A stretch of 64,000 nucleotides of DNA from JAAUTS01 sp034440395 (lineage in GTDB: Bacteria; Verrucomicrobiota; Verrucomicrobiia; Methylacidiphilales; JAAUTS01): the NCBI GenBank assembly GCA_034440395.1, contig JAWXBW010000017.1, positions 1 to 64,000 on the forward strand. Reading direction: 5' to 3'. Position numbers and translations under genes: made by a program. Under the pieces are notes generated by a model. That model made no database searches, had not been told where the DNA came from, and saw nothing but the letters and a program-made list of their open reading frames with translations. Shown in pieces: positions 26,200-35,641 of this stretch (position 1 is the first letter of the stretch; each line of letters begins with the position of its first letter).

Positions 26200-26955
26200 A
26201 TGATTTCACATTTCAGGCATTTTTTGTTTCCATCACTATTATTACTTATCCTAACAATGGAGTTATCTCAAGCCCAAGATAAAATCATTGTGCGAGATGG
26301 CCCTCCTGTGCAAGGAGAAATTCTAGGTATTGATGTAAATGGTACGGTGACCATTAAGTTTGATAAGGGAACTATCCCTTACCCGAAGGCTAATATTGAG
26401 TCGGTAGAGCTAGCGGAACGTCCAGAATATCAGTTAGGCATAGCTGCGGTATCAGAGGAAAACCATGCCGAGGGGATAAAACTACTACAACCTCTCGTCA
26501 CGAAATTCCTAGGTTTGGACGCTCCTTGGGTTGCGGATGCTGCGGGCTATTTAGCCGAGGCGTTGGCGGCCACGGGTAAGACTTTTGAAAGCGAGCAGAT
26601 TTCCGATAAGATCATCCAAGTTTATCCCACCAGCATTTTCCGTTATAAAGGCATGGTGGGAAAGGCGACGATTTTGTTAAGCCGGAACAAACCAGATGAG
26701 GCTATGGCTATTTTGGATGAAGTGGATAAGGCTGTGAATACAAGTCCCGTACCCGACCGTAAATCACTGCGTATTCTTAACCATGTTAATTATGTCAAGG
26801 CGCAGGTGTTCGAGAAAAAAGGGGACAAACAGCAAGCCCTCGAAGAGTATATTAAGGTTGTAACCCTTTATTACGAGCCGAAGAAGCGGGCAGATGCCGC
26901 TGCTGCTCGGGCAGATGCCTTACGCAAAGAGGATGCGACTTTAGTGGTGAATTAG
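26200..26955 (+). CDS. Secreted TPR-like protein of unknown function
   Basis: A 251-residue exported protein. The signal peptide is 'FLFPSLLLLILTMELSQAQ', cleaved near residue 25. A small beta-rich domain follows ('VQGEILGIDVNGTVTIKF'), resembling the short LSm-like segment found in some PVC secreted proteins. Helical repeats of TPR type continue from about residue 85 ('YLAEALAATGKTFESEQI', 'VEKKGDKQQALEEYIKV'-like helices). It probably scaffolds protein contacts in the periplasm. It converges with the photolyase gene, with 13 bases between the stops. I do not recognise a named family. Confidence 0.75.
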   Translation: MISHFRHFLFPSLLLLILTMELSQAQDKIIVRDGPPVQGEILGIDVNGTVTIKFDKGTIPYPKANIESVELAERPEYQLGIAAVSEENHAEGIKLLQPLVTKFLGLDAPWVADAAGYLAEALAATGKTFESEQISDKIIQVYPTSIFRYKGMVGKATILLSRNKPDEAMAILDEVDKAVNTSPVPDRKSLRILNHVNYVKAQVFEKKGDKQQALEEYIKVVTLYYEPKKRADAAAARADALRKEDATLVVN

Positions 26956-26968
26956 TTGTGACCCTGAC

Positions 26969-28495
26969 TCACCAATTATTTTGAAAAAAAGATTTGGCAG
27001 AGGCTTGGATCTCTTCTTTTTCAACTACCGATTTCTTTTCCCACGTTTTCACCATCATGTTAATGCGATGGTTATTTTTAAACTTCTCCGAATGTTGCGC
27101 AAAAAAATTCCAATAGAGATAGTTAAACGGACAGGCCTGAGGCCCGGTTTTGATGGCAGGTTTATACTGACACCCCGCACAGTAATTACTCATGCGGGAA
27201 ATATAGCCGCTGCCTGCTATGTAAGGCTTGGTAGCGAATCGTCCACCATCGGCATAGAGAACCATGCCTAGGACGTTCGGCTGCATGACCCAATCGTAGG
27301 CATCAACATACATCTCCTTATACCAAGCTAAGACGGCCTTGGGCTCACAACCGCTGAGAATAAAAAAATTACCCAACACCATGAGGCGTTGGATGTGATG
27401 GTTGTAGCCTGTCTCACTCGCCTGCTGGATACATCGGCTAACGCAGTTAAGGGGAGACTTAGCGCTGTAGATCCATGCAGGCAAGGAGCGGGTAGCCTTA
27501 AGAAAGTTGAGGTCTTGATACTCGGGCATTTCTAACCAATAAACGCCATTGATAAATTCGCGCCAGCCGATGATTTGACGAACGTAACCTTCGACGGAAG
27601 CTAAGGGAGCCTTTTTATCCTGATAGGCCTTCAGAGCAGCCTCCACACATTCTTGCGGCGTGAGTAGGCCAATGTTAAGAAGAGGAGAAAGGACGGAGTG
27701 GTAAAGAGTTTTTTCACCATCAATCATGACGTCCTCATAAGCACCGAAGTGCGGTAAACTATTTTCAATAAAATGAGCTAGCCACTGGAGGGATTCTCGA
27801 CGCGTAACGGGGAGCCAAAACGTCGAGGCTTGTCCAGGGTGACTGGACCAGTGCTTGGTGACTTGACTGATAACTTTTTGGGTTATGGCACTCCTCGCAA
27901 TCGCAGGTAAGGGCGGTGCCGTAAGTTTAGCTTTCTTGAAGTCGTTTGCGGTTTTACGATTATCTTCGTCGAAACTCCAAGAGCCTCCCTCTGGCTTACC
28001 TTTTTCATCAAGTAGTATGTTGAGACGTTTACGTTGGAATTGGTAATGAGTGGCCATGAGCAGATTCGTTTTTGATCCAGCCCAGGCTTTAAAATCACCG
28101 CGCGTGACGAGAAACTGTTCACTAGGAATGATCTCAATGGCGACACCCAATCCTTTAGCTAAATGGGGCAGAATACTCTGCATGCCCCATTCGTTAGGTT
28201 CCATCACAATGATGGAGCTAGGCTTTTGGTTTTTGCAAAAACGTTCCAACGCATCAAAATAATCTCCTATCCCATCTTCTAGTTGGTGATACCAGACCTG
28301 CTTCTGGGCTTGGCGGAGTTCCTCTGCATAATGGCGCATGGCGCTGTAAAGGAGGACAAGTTTATGTTGATGATAGCGCAGATGGCTACTGCGTGAGGCC
28401 GACTCGATAAAGAGGAAAGTATCCTGAGGGGTGGCCTGTCTTAGGGCAGGGTGCTGAGGTAAAAGTTGATCCCCTAAAATCCAAAAAGCACGCAT
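26969..28495 (-). CDS. FeS-type (6-4) photolyase / cryptochrome family (FeS-BCP)
   Basis: A 508-residue flavoprotein of the prokaryotic (6-4) photolyase or CryB/PhrB group, which repairs UV photoproducts with light or senses light. It opens 'AFWILGDQLLPQHPAL'. FAD-domain segments include 'WREFINGVYWLEMP' and 'IQRLMVLGNFFILSGCEP'. The four Fe-S cysteines are visible: one in 'LSGCEPKAV' (about 382), then 'NYCAGCQYKPAIKTGPQAC', with Cys spacings of 3 and 13 residues, as in characterised PhrB. The FAD-region motif 'GGRFATKPYIAGSGYISRMS' precedes it. It is divergent from a PAS hybrid kinase, with 110 bases between starts. Confidence 0.92.
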   Translation of the reverse strand: MRAFWILGDQLLPQHPALRQATPQDTFLFIESASRSSHLRYHQHKLVLLYSAMRHYAEELRQAQKQVWYHQLEDGIGDYFDALERFCKNQKPSSIIVMEPNEWGMQSILPHLAKGLGVAIEIIPSEQFLVTRGDFKAWAGSKTNLLMATHYQFQRKRLNILLDEKGKPEGGSWSFDEDNRKTANDFKKAKLTAPPLPAIARSAITQKVISQVTKHWSSHPGQASTFWLPVTRRESLQWLAHFIENSLPHFGAYEDVMIDGEKTLYHSVLSPLLNIGLLTPQECVEAALKAYQDKKAPLASVEGYVRQIIGWREFINGVYWLEMPEYQDLNFLKATRSLPAWIYSAKSPLNCVSRCIQQASETGYNHHIQRLMVLGNFFILSGCEPKAVLAWYKEMYVDAYDWVMQPNVLGMVLYADGGRFATKPYIAGSGYISRMSNYCAGCQYKPAIKTGPQACPFNYLYWNFFAQHSEKFKNNHRINMMVKTWEKKSVVEKEEIQASAKSFFQNNW

Positions 28496-28605
28496 GGGTT
28501 AAGCTAAGATGGATTTAAGAAAATCCAAATGGATACTAAGAAAGACCTAATACGTTTACTTTAGTGAGAAAATTAATAAAGCTTGGTCATCTGTTAAAAT
28601 GAGCG

Positions 28606-31368
28606 ATGATGGTAAACGCAGGTTCTCTAATATTTCAAACACGAAAACCTATGAATTCCTTAAATAATACGAATTTGCGTTTTTTCGAAAATGTCGTGGC
28701 GCAGATTACCGATGCAGTTATCATCACAAACGCCCGGCCTATAGACGGTAAGGGTCCAGAGATTATCTATGTCAATGAGGCTTTCACGACTATAACTGGT
28801 TATACTAAAGAAGAGGTTTTAGGGAAGACGCCTCGCTTACTTGCTGGTCCTGAAACAAAAAGAGAGTCTTTAGACCACATAAGGCGAGCCTTAGAGAACT
28901 GGCAACCTTCCCGTACAGAATTACTTAATTACAAAAAAAACGGAGAAATATTTTGGATCGAGTTGGAGATTGTGCCTATTAAGGATGAGAAGGGTTCGGT
29001 CACCAACTGGGTAGCCATACAAAGAGATATTACCTTACGGAAGGCGATGCAAAAAAAGACCCTCCTAGATACGCAAGCACGGCTGACTATGACTTTTGAC
29101 GCCGTGGCAGAGGGGGTGGACGTGCGAGATGGTATGGGCTGGATTATAGAGTGTAATCATTCTGCAGAAAAGATTTTTGGGTTGGAGAAGGCACAACTTA
29201 GAAGCACTCTCGGTTCTGATCTGTGGGCTAAGGCGGTTCGTGAAAATGGATCGCCATTATTAGAAGATGATTTTCCTTTCCACAAGTGCCGCCGATTAGG
29301 GGAACCCGTGGAAGGTTTTGTTTTAGGTTTAAAAATTGACGGGTCTACATTTAAATGGCTTTCTTACAATTCTGTCCCTTTAAAGGATGAGACAGGTAAA
29401 GTGACGATGGTGGTTTCAAGTTTCACAGACGTTACGGAACGAAAAAAGGCTGAAGCAGATTTGATCTTTCAAAAACATCTCCTCAGAGCCAGTCATGATG
29501 CTATGATTGCACTAGACTTGCAGGGTGTGGTGAGCTTTTGGAATCCAGCGGCGGAGGAATTATATGGGTGGAAAAGCACCGAGGCTTTGGGAAAAAATAT
29601 CACGAATTTAATTTTTGAACTTCAGTATCTTAAACATACCCCTGAAATTATGGAGAAAGTCAGGAGCGGGGCATGCTGGGTTGGCGATTTTCAAATAAAG
29701 CAGCGGAGTGGTAAGGCGTTAACTGTGCATACGACGTATTCTCCCATTCAAGACTCTGAAGGGAGATTGACGGGTATCCTTGGAACATCTTTTGATATTA
29801 GTGAAAGAATATCCATGGAGGAGGCTTTACGAAAAAGCGAAAGTCAGATGAAGGCGTTAATTGAGGCGACGCCAGACTCCATATTTTTTAAAGATGGAGA
29901 CGGTCGCTTCTTATTGATCAATCGTGCAGCTGCGGAACTTTTTCTACTTACGGATATAAATTATAGCGGGAAAACAGATGCAGACTTAGCCGAACTTGTG
30001 CCAGCACGTAAGGAGGAGTTTCTGTACTGCATTAAATCAGATGCGTTGGTATGGCAGGCTAGGCAGATGCAACGAATGGAGGAAATTATCAAAAGTGATG
30101 ATGGAAATCTTCATTATCTTGACGTCATAAAAATTCCTTTATTTAATCCGGACGGCAGCCGTCATGGGCTAGTTGTCATCGGGCGCAATGTAACGGAAAG
30201 TCGCCTTTTGGAAGCCCAGCTGAGACAAGCCCAGAAGATGGAAGCCGTTGGGCAGCTAGCTGGTGGTTTAGCTCATGATTTCAATAATATCTTAGCGGCC
30301 ATCTTATTGGGCCTAGAGTATATGTCCTCCACTGAGCGTTCGGAGGACAAGGCCTCTGTCAGTCACGACATAAAGTTGATGATTGAACACGCTACGACCC
30401 TAACTAGTCAGCTGTTAATGTTTAGCCGGAAAAATGCGAAGAAACCTGAGCAAGTAGAATTAAATAGCGTGATCAGAGATTTAATGAAGATGTTGGGTCG
30501 CCTAATTGGCCCACAGATTCTAATAAAAGAACCTCATGGCGCAGACGCTTTTTGGGTTGAGGCTGATAAAACTATGTTAAATCAGGCGATAATGAATGTG
30601 TGTATTAATGCGCGCGACGTTATGCCTAAAGGTGGCATCTTGTCGATTGAACTAAACACAGCGTCGAATCTTCCAGCTAGCAAAATTGAGTTATATAAGT
30701 CTTCAGGAAAGAACTTCGTCTGTTTAACCATACGTGACACTGGGACGGGTATGAATGATAATACGTTGAGGCGTATTTTTGAGCCCTTTTTTACAACGAA
30801 AGAAGTAGGTAAGGGAACGGGGTTAGGATTGGCGGTGGTGCATGGGATTGTGGAGCAGCACGAAGGTTGGATTGAGGTGGAAAGCACTGTAGGCAAAGGC
30901 TCGGCCTTTCATCTCTATTTTCCAACGGTGGCTCCCGCCCATCAATTGGTGCAAAGGAATCAACAAGAGGAAATTCCAGCACAGAATTCGGTCACTGTTC
31001 TTTATGTGGAAGACCTAGATTCTTTAAGGAAGATTACCGCAAAGCGTTTGCGTAATTTAGGTTACGATGTTTTAGAAGCAGCAGATGCTGAGCAGGCTTT
31101 GGTTTTATGGGGAAAACATCACCATGAAATTAAATTACTTTTAACTGATGTGGTTATGCCTGGGTCCATGAGTGGACTTGATTTAGCCAAGCAATTACGG
31201 AAAGAATCTTCAAACCTAGGCTTGGTGGTAGTGAGCGGGTATACTGTTGAAATGTTAGATTTTGAGGGTCAAGGAGTTGAAGGTTTACTTTTTCTTCCTA
31301 AACCGTATGAATTTGCGGTCTTGGTAAAAAGTATTAATCAGGCTTTAGCTCAAGTACCGCGTAAGTAA
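28606..31368 (+). CDS. PAS-domain hybrid sensor histidine kinase
   Basis: A 920-residue soluble hybrid kinase. Four PAS modules are suggested near residues 25-150, 160-285, 290-410 and 415-540. The first reads 'YVNEAFTTITGYTKEEVLGK' and then 'TPRLLAGPET', the place where light-sensing LOV domains have NCRFLQ; the reactive Cys is absent. HisKA follows with the phosphoacceptor His in 'GGLAHDFNNILA' (about 557). The ATPase N/G boxes are 'CINARDVMPKGG' and 'DTGTGMNDNTLRRIFEPFF', then 'GTGLGLAVVHGIVEQH'. The receiver has its Asp in 'LLTDVVMPG' (about 848). No membrane helix is seen. Two ATGs adjoin at 28606 and an in-frame ATG at 28651 is an alternative start. Confidence 0.9.
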   Translation: MMVNAGSLIFQTRKPMNSLNNTNLRFFENVVAQITDAVIITNARPIDGKGPEIIYVNEAFTTITGYTKEEVLGKTPRLLAGPETKRESLDHIRRALENWQPSRTELLNYKKNGEIFWIELEIVPIKDEKGSVTNWVAIQRDITLRKAMQKKTLLDTQARLTMTFDAVAEGVDVRDGMGWIIECNHSAEKIFGLEKAQLRSTLGSDLWAKAVRENGSPLLEDDFPFHKCRRLGEPVEGFVLGLKIDGSTFKWLSYNSVPLKDETGKVTMVVSSFTDVTERKKAEADLIFQKHLLRASHDAMIALDLQGVVSFWNPAAEELYGWKSTEALGKNITNLIFELQYLKHTPEIMEKVRSGACWVGDFQIKQRSGKALTVHTTYSPIQDSEGRLTGILGTSFDISERISMEEALRKSESQMKALIEATPDSIFFKDGDGRFLLINRAAAELFLLTDINYSGKTDADLAELVPARKEEFLYCIKSDALVWQARQMQRMEEIIKSDDGNLHYLDVIKIPLFNPDGSRHGLVVIGRNVTESRLLEAQLRQAQKMEAVGQLAGGLAHDFNNILAAILLGLEYMSSTERSEDKASVSHDIKLMIEHATTLTSQLLMFSRKNAKKPEQVELNSVIRDLMKMLGRLIGPQILIKEPHGADAFWVEADKTMLNQAIMNVCINARDVMPKGGILSIELNTASNLPASKIELYKSSGKNFVCLTIRDTGTGMNDNTLRRIFEPFFTTKEVGKGTGLGLAVVHGIVEQHEGWIEVESTVGKGSAFHLYFPTVAPAHQLVQRNQQEEIPAQNSVTVLYVEDLDSLRKITAKRLRNLGYDVLEAADAEQALVLWGKHHHEIKLLLTDVVMPGSMSGLDLAKQLRKESSNLGLVVVSGYTVEMLDFEGQGVEGLLFLPKPYEFAVLVKSINQALAQVPRK

Positions 31369-31386
31369 ATGAGGGGTAGTTAGCGC

Positions 31387-31983
31387 ATGAGACGAATCGG
31401 ATTATTAGGAGGGACTTTCGACCCCGTGCATGCTGGACATGTGGCTATGGCATATGCGGCTTTGGAGGAAGGAATTGACCACCTCATTGTTATGCCGTGC
31501 AAGCTTTCCCCGCATAAAGCTTTTGGTAGCTCAGAGTCAAAACCTGCCCCAGATCAACATCGCTGGAACATGCTACAACTCGCCATGCCCTATGACACAC
31601 GGGTTGAGCTTTCTGTGTATGAATTAGACGGTCCGGATTATTCCTTTACGTGGCAAAGTTTAGATTATTTGAAAAGTATTTACCCACAGGATAGGATCGT
31701 TTTAGTGATTGGAGAAGATCAATACGACGTGCTAGATACTTGGGCCAAATTCCAAGAGTGGCGCACGTGGGTAGAAATCCTTGTCTTTAAACGTGAGGGT
31801 ATGAAGTCAGAATCCTTACTGAAAGAAGAGGCCATTCTGGCAACGTGGTCAAAGATAAATATCCCGACCGTATCTGCCACGGATCTGAGGCATCGTCTAG
31901 CACATGGGTTGGAGATGAAGGGGCTGCTTCCAGAAGGCGTCGCAGAGTATATCGAGAGAGAAGGCCTTTATCTAAAAAATTAG
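31387..31983 (+). CDS. nadD: Nicotinate-nucleotide adenylyltransferase
   Basis: Transfers AMP from ATP to nicotinate mononucleotide in NAD synthesis. The nucleotidyltransferase start is 'IGLLGGTFDPVHAGH' (residues 4-18, with the ATP-binding HxGH form HAGH). Next come 'MPCKLSPHK', 'VIGEDQYDVLDTWAKFQEW' and the C-terminal 'ISATDLRHRL'-like 'VSATDLRHRLAHG' motif. Length of 198 residues is normal. A 'GGGGTAG' purine-rich site precedes the ATG. It follows the PAS kinase by 18 bases and is probably on the same message, which may be incidental. Confidence 0.95.
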   Translation: MRRIGLLGGTFDPVHAGHVAMAYAALEEGIDHLIVMPCKLSPHKAFGSSESKPAPDQHRWNMLQLAMPYDTRVELSVYELDGPDYSFTWQSLDYLKSIYPQDRIVLVIGEDQYDVLDTWAKFQEWRTWVEILVFKREGMKSESLLKEEAILATWSKINIPTVSATDLRHRLAHGLEMKGLLPEGVAEYIEREGLYLKN

Positions 31984-32008
31984 TTAAATCTCATCTTCCT
32001 TATTTAGG

Positions 32009-32866
32009 TTAAAGATAATTCTTCAACAAAGGCCGTAGTTCTTCGATCCGTTGTTCTGGCCAAGCACTGCGAGGGGTCATGATGGCCGAGCTTAAGGCTC
32101 GATGACTGGTTGTTACGTCACGAAGCGGGATTTGGCTGATGGCATGCGCTACGGTATTTTCGGCCAGGTTTGCGTTTTCTCTAAGAATGGCTACGACTTC
32201 TGGCACGTTTACTTCAGAGCCGTGCCAGCAATCATAATCTGTGACCATCGCAAGTGTAGCGTAACTGATTTCTGCTTCCCGGGATAATTTGGCTTCAGCT
32301 AAATTCGTCATACCGATTACGTCGAAATCCTGCCGGCGATGAAACTCGCACTCGGCCAGAGTTGAAAAAGCTGGACCTTCCATATTCACGTACGTACCGC
32401 CCCAATGACAGGTAGCACCGTTTAAGGTGGCGGATTGGAAAAGGATGGTAGCCAGCTTTTGGCAAACAGGTTGACCAAAACTGACATGAGCCACTAAACC
32501 TTTACCGAAGAAGGTATGTTCAGCACTGTTTTTCGTACGGTCAAAATATTGCAGAGGAAAAACAAAATGACGTGGCTTCAATTCTTCTTTAAGCGAGCCG
32601 ACAGCACTAAGACTAATAATCCAACGAACACCTAAAGATTTTAGGGCCCAGATATTCGCACGATGAGGCAGTTCTGAGGGCAGGAGGGAATGATGTCGTC
32701 CATGCCGAGCAAGGAACACCACTCGTCTGCCGCTTAGGCTCCCTATGTGGAACGCATCTGAAGTCGGGCCGAAGGGAGTCTCGACCGTCCTCTCTTCAAT
32801 ATCAGTTAAGTTCTTCATGTGATAGAGCCCGCTACCACCGATGATTCCAATGAGAGGTTGATTCAT
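32009..32866 (-). CDS. mtnP: S-methyl-5'-thioadenosine phosphorylase
   Basis: Splits 5'-methylthioadenosine with phosphate to adenine and 5-methylthioribose 1-phosphate, the first step of methionine salvage. The 285-residue length and the motifs 'IGIIGGSGLYHM', 'FLARHGRHHSLLPSELPHRANIWAL' (first part), 'GTYVNMEGPAFSTLAE' and 'VIGMTNLAEAKLSREAE' are typical of MTA phosphorylases; purine nucleoside phosphorylases lack this exact set. It is convergent with nadD and divergent from the aminotransferase at 33044. No other methionine-salvage gene lies in the window. Confidence 0.93.
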   Translation of the reverse strand: MNQPLIGIIGGSGLYHMKNLTDIEERTVETPFGPTSDAFHIGSLSGRRVVFLARHGRHHSLLPSELPHRANIWALKSLGVRWIISLSAVGSLKEELKPRHFVFPLQYFDRTKNSAEHTFFGKGLVAHVSFGQPVCQKLATILFQSATLNGATCHWGGTYVNMEGPAFSTLAECEFHRRQDFDVIGMTNLAEAKLSREAEISYATLAMVTDYDCWHGSEVNVPEVVAILRENANLAENTVAHAISQIPLRDVTTSHRALSSAIMTPRSAWPEQRIEELRPLLKNYL

Positions 32867-33043
32867 AAATAAGTTTTACTAAATGTGAGAATAGAAGCGC
32901 AGCTGTTAAAATCAACGTGGATTATACAGACTAGTAAATCAGGTTGGCTTGGCGTCTTACCATATTTTTCGCAGAGGAGGAGAACCCTTTCGCACTCTGA
33001 AATAATAGAGATTGCGCCTTCAAGAAAAGTGACGCATTAAGAG

Positions 33044-34264
33044 ATGATGCAAGAGTCATTTTTTCTCAACGAGCGGGAGCATAAGCCTAGAAAAGTTTCT
33101 CTTGCAATGGGGCTACTGGGTTTTATGCAGCAGGTAGGTCAAAAAGACTTGATTAACCTAGCCGCAGGTGTTCCTGCGCCAGAACTTCTGCCCGTAGAAG
33201 AGTTAAAAAAAGCTTTTCGCCTTGCTACCCGCAAGGCGGGGCTCTCCATGTGGGCTTATCAAACTCCCTCAGGCCACGAGCCTTTACGCATGACCATGGC
33301 AGCGCGGTTAGGAGCGCGGGGATTGAAAATCACAGCAGAGGACGTACTCATCACCACAGGTTGCACGCAAGCTTTGCACCTAGCTTTGCAGACCTTAGTC
33401 CGGCCCGGTGACATCGTAGCTTGTGAGAGTCCGTGTTATTATAATACCTTGGAGCAAATTTCGGCCGCTGGTGGGTTGGCACTTCCACTGCCATCGAATG
33501 CTAACACAGGCTTAGTTCTTAAATCTGCAGAGGCCTTGCTTAAAAAATATCGCCCTAAGGTTTTAGTGCTTTGTTCAACACTATCGAATCCCACGGGAGC
33601 AAGTATACCTGAGGAAGATAGACCCAGGTGGGTGCAGCTAGCGCGGCGGCTAGGGTTGACCATTATTGAGGACGACATTTATGCGGAACTATGTGAGGGA
33701 ATCGTGCCTCCTCCGCTCCGAGCCTTTGACGACGGCTCCCATGTGCTGTATGTGAGTAGCTTTTGTAAGACTGTTTCGCCTGGTCTACGGGTAGGCTGTG
33801 CGGTGCCAGGGAAATGGATGCAGCCCATGTTAGAACGTAAGTGTATGGCGGACTTGCACAGCTCACTGGTTTCAGAGGCGACGCTTGACGCCTTTTTATG
33901 CTCACCCGCAATGGGGAAGCATCTAGTCAACTTGCAGAAAACCTGTGCCCTAAAGCGCGCCTTGGGTACAAAGGCTGTGCGAGATTATTTTCCAGAGCGA
34001 ACCCTGATTTCGGAACCACGGGGTGGATTTATACTATGGGTACAATTAGCTAAAAAAATAAACATGAAAATGCTAGAAGCTAAGGCTCTGCAGGAGGGAG
34101 TTAGTTTTGCTAAGGGAGAAGTCTTTGCCTGTGCAACAACACGAGTCAGTGCGATGAGACTAAACTGTGCCAGAGTCAGCGAAGCGCAGTTGGTTAAGGG
34201 CATTAAGATTTTAGGAGGCTTGATAAAATCCTCCGCTAAGGTTAAGGAGAAACTAAAAACCTAG
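33044..34264 (+). CDS. PLP-dependent aminotransferase (fold type I, MocR-like catalytic domain)
   Basis: A 406-residue PLP enzyme. The region 'INLAAGVPAPELLPVEEL', 'TGCTQALHLALQTLVRPGD', 'CSTLSNPTGASIP' and 'IIEDDIYAEL' follow the order of fold-I aminotransferases. The PLP lysine is in 'SSFCKTVSPGLRVG' (about 242). The sequence is closest in style to the catalytic half of MocR-type proteins and 2-aminoadipate aminotransferases, but there is no N-terminal DNA-binding domain, so it is an enzyme only. Substrate not determined. It is followed after 47 bases by aspartate kinase, which hints at amino-acid metabolism. Confidence 0.88.
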   Translation: MMQESFFLNEREHKPRKVSLAMGLLGFMQQVGQKDLINLAAGVPAPELLPVEELKKAFRLATRKAGLSMWAYQTPSGHEPLRMTMAARLGARGLKITAEDVLITTGCTQALHLALQTLVRPGDIVACESPCYYNTLEQISAAGGLALPLPSNANTGLVLKSAEALLKKYRPKVLVLCSTLSNPTGASIPEEDRPRWVQLARRLGLTIIEDDIYAELCEGIVPPPLRAFDDGSHVLYVSSFCKTVSPGLRVGCAVPGKWMQPMLERKCMADLHSSLVSEATLDAFLCSPAMGKHLVNLQKTCALKRALGTKAVRDYFPERTLISEPRGGFILWVQLAKKINMKMLEAKALQEGVSFAKGEVFACATTRVSAMRLNCARVSEAQLVKGIKILGGLIKSSAKVKEKLKT

Positions 34265-34311
34265 ATTTTCTGCTTAACAGAGAACAACGTTTTTGATATG
34301 TTCTCACTTTT

Positions 34312-35547
34312 ATGTCGTTGATTGTTCAAAAGTATGGTGGCACATCCGTCGGAAATCCTGAGCGGATTCGTAATGTCGCAAACCGCATGTCGGAATGGCA
34401 TAAGCAAGGTCATCAGATCGTCACGGTGGTCTCAGCCATGTCAGGGGTGACGGATAATTTAATTAAACTAGCCAAGGAAGTTTCGTCTGAACCTTCCGAG
34501 CGCGAGATGGACGTATTACTGGCCACCGGGGAGCAGACGACGATTGCGCTTTTAGCGATGGCTCTTCACGCCATCGGGATACCTGCTGTATCGCTCACGG
34601 GAGCGCAGGCTGGGATCGTGACGGATGGGGTGCACACGAAGGCTAAGATTTCTAACATTTCGCCAAATGAGGTTAAAAAATTCTTAGCGCAAGGTAATAT
34701 CGTTATCGTGGCAGGGTTTCAAGGCCAAAGTCATGACGGCCAGATTACGACCCTAGGGCGCGGCGGATCAGATTTGACGGCTATCGCAATCGCCTCAGCC
34801 GTGAAGGCAGATCTTTGCCAAATTTTTACAGACGTGGATGGAGTTTACACGGCTGATCCGCGGGTGGTTCCAGATGCTCGTAAGATTGACGAAATTTCTT
34901 ATGACGAGATGCTCGAAATGGCCAGCTCAGGATCAAAAGTTATGCAAGCGCGGTCGGTCGAGTTTGCAAAAAAGTTTAATGTTATCTTTGAAGTGCGCTC
35001 TAGTTTTAACAACAACCCGGGAACGATTGTGAAAGAAGAAAATAAGTCGATGGAACAAGTAGTGGTGCGCGGCGTGAGCGTGGAAAAAAGCCAAGCTAAG
35101 GTTACGATCTCTGGCGTGCCGGATAAACCTGGAATAGCCGCAAAGCTCTTCAACGCCATTGCTGATGCTGGAATCAATGTAGATATGATCGTGCAGAACG
35201 TTTCCAACACTGCGGCGGGAGGTGGTAAAGGTCAGACCGATATCACCTTTACCATTAATAAGGATGACATTAGTAAGGTTAAAAAAATTACTAGTTCTAT
35301 GGCAGAACTTTCTTCCGCACTCGGGGTGGATATTCATGACGGCATCGCCAAGCTTTCCGTTGTGGGCATCGGTATGCGCAGCCATAGTGGCGTAGCAGCC
35401 AAACTGTTTTCGGCTCTTTCAGAACAGGGCATCAACATCCAAATGATTTCTACCAGTGAGATTAAAATAGCTGTAGTGATTGACGAAATTCAAGCGGTTG
35501 AAGCTGCTAAGGCAGTGCATGCGAAGTTTGAGTTAGGTGCGAATTGA
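34312..35547 (+). CDS. lysC: Aspartate kinase
   Basis: Phosphorylates aspartate, the first step toward lysine, threonine and methionine. The 411-residue protein opens 'IVQKYGGTSVG' (residues 4-14, kinase signature). It contains 'MDVLLATGEQTTIALLAMAL', 'TLGRGGSDLTAIAIA' and 'TDVDGVYTADPR', all typical of the alpha-subunit type. Two ACT domains follow from about residue 265 ('GVPDKPGIAAKLFNAIADAG' and 'GMRSHSGVAAKLFSALSEQG'), where lysine or threonine would bind for feedback control. The 47-base leader is too short for a lysine riboswitch. A 9-bp hairpin lies downstream at 35569..35598. Confidence 0.95.
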   Translation: MSLIVQKYGGTSVGNPERIRNVANRMSEWHKQGHQIVTVVSAMSGVTDNLIKLAKEVSSEPSEREMDVLLATGEQTTIALLAMALHAIGIPAVSLTGAQAGIVTDGVHTKAKISNISPNEVKKFLAQGNIVIVAGFQGQSHDGQITTLGRGGSDLTAIAIASAVKADLCQIFTDVDGVYTADPRVVPDARKIDEISYDEMLEMASSGSKVMQARSVEFAKKFNVIFEVRSSFNNNPGTIVKEENKSMEQVVVRGVSVEKSQAKVTISGVPDKPGIAAKLFNAIADAGINVDMIVQNVSNTAAGGGKGQTDITFTINKDDISKVKKITSSMAELSSALGVDIHDGIAKLSVVGIGMRSHSGVAAKLFSALSEQGINIQMISTSEIKIAVVIDEIQAVEAAKAVHAKFELGAN

Positions 35548-35568
35548 TAGGACTTGGCTCGCTGACTT

Positions 35569-35598
35569 AATCTCTCAGACATTTAATCATGAGAGATT
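35569..35598. terminator. Hairpin between convergent lysC and the gene at 35642
   Basis: AATCTCTCA / TGAGAGATT form a perfect 9-bp stem with a 12-base loop, just after the lysC stop in a convergent gap. No U-run follows, so it is not a classic intrinsic terminator; it may act as an mRNA 3'-end structure. Confidence 0.35.
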
Positions 35599-35641
35599 CA
35601 TGCGAGGAGGGCTATGGGGCAAGCTCTGCAGATAAGCGTGA

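Noticed and set aside
34265..34311. Lysine riboswitch upstream of lysC
   Set aside because: The gap is 47 bases, far shorter than the aptamer.
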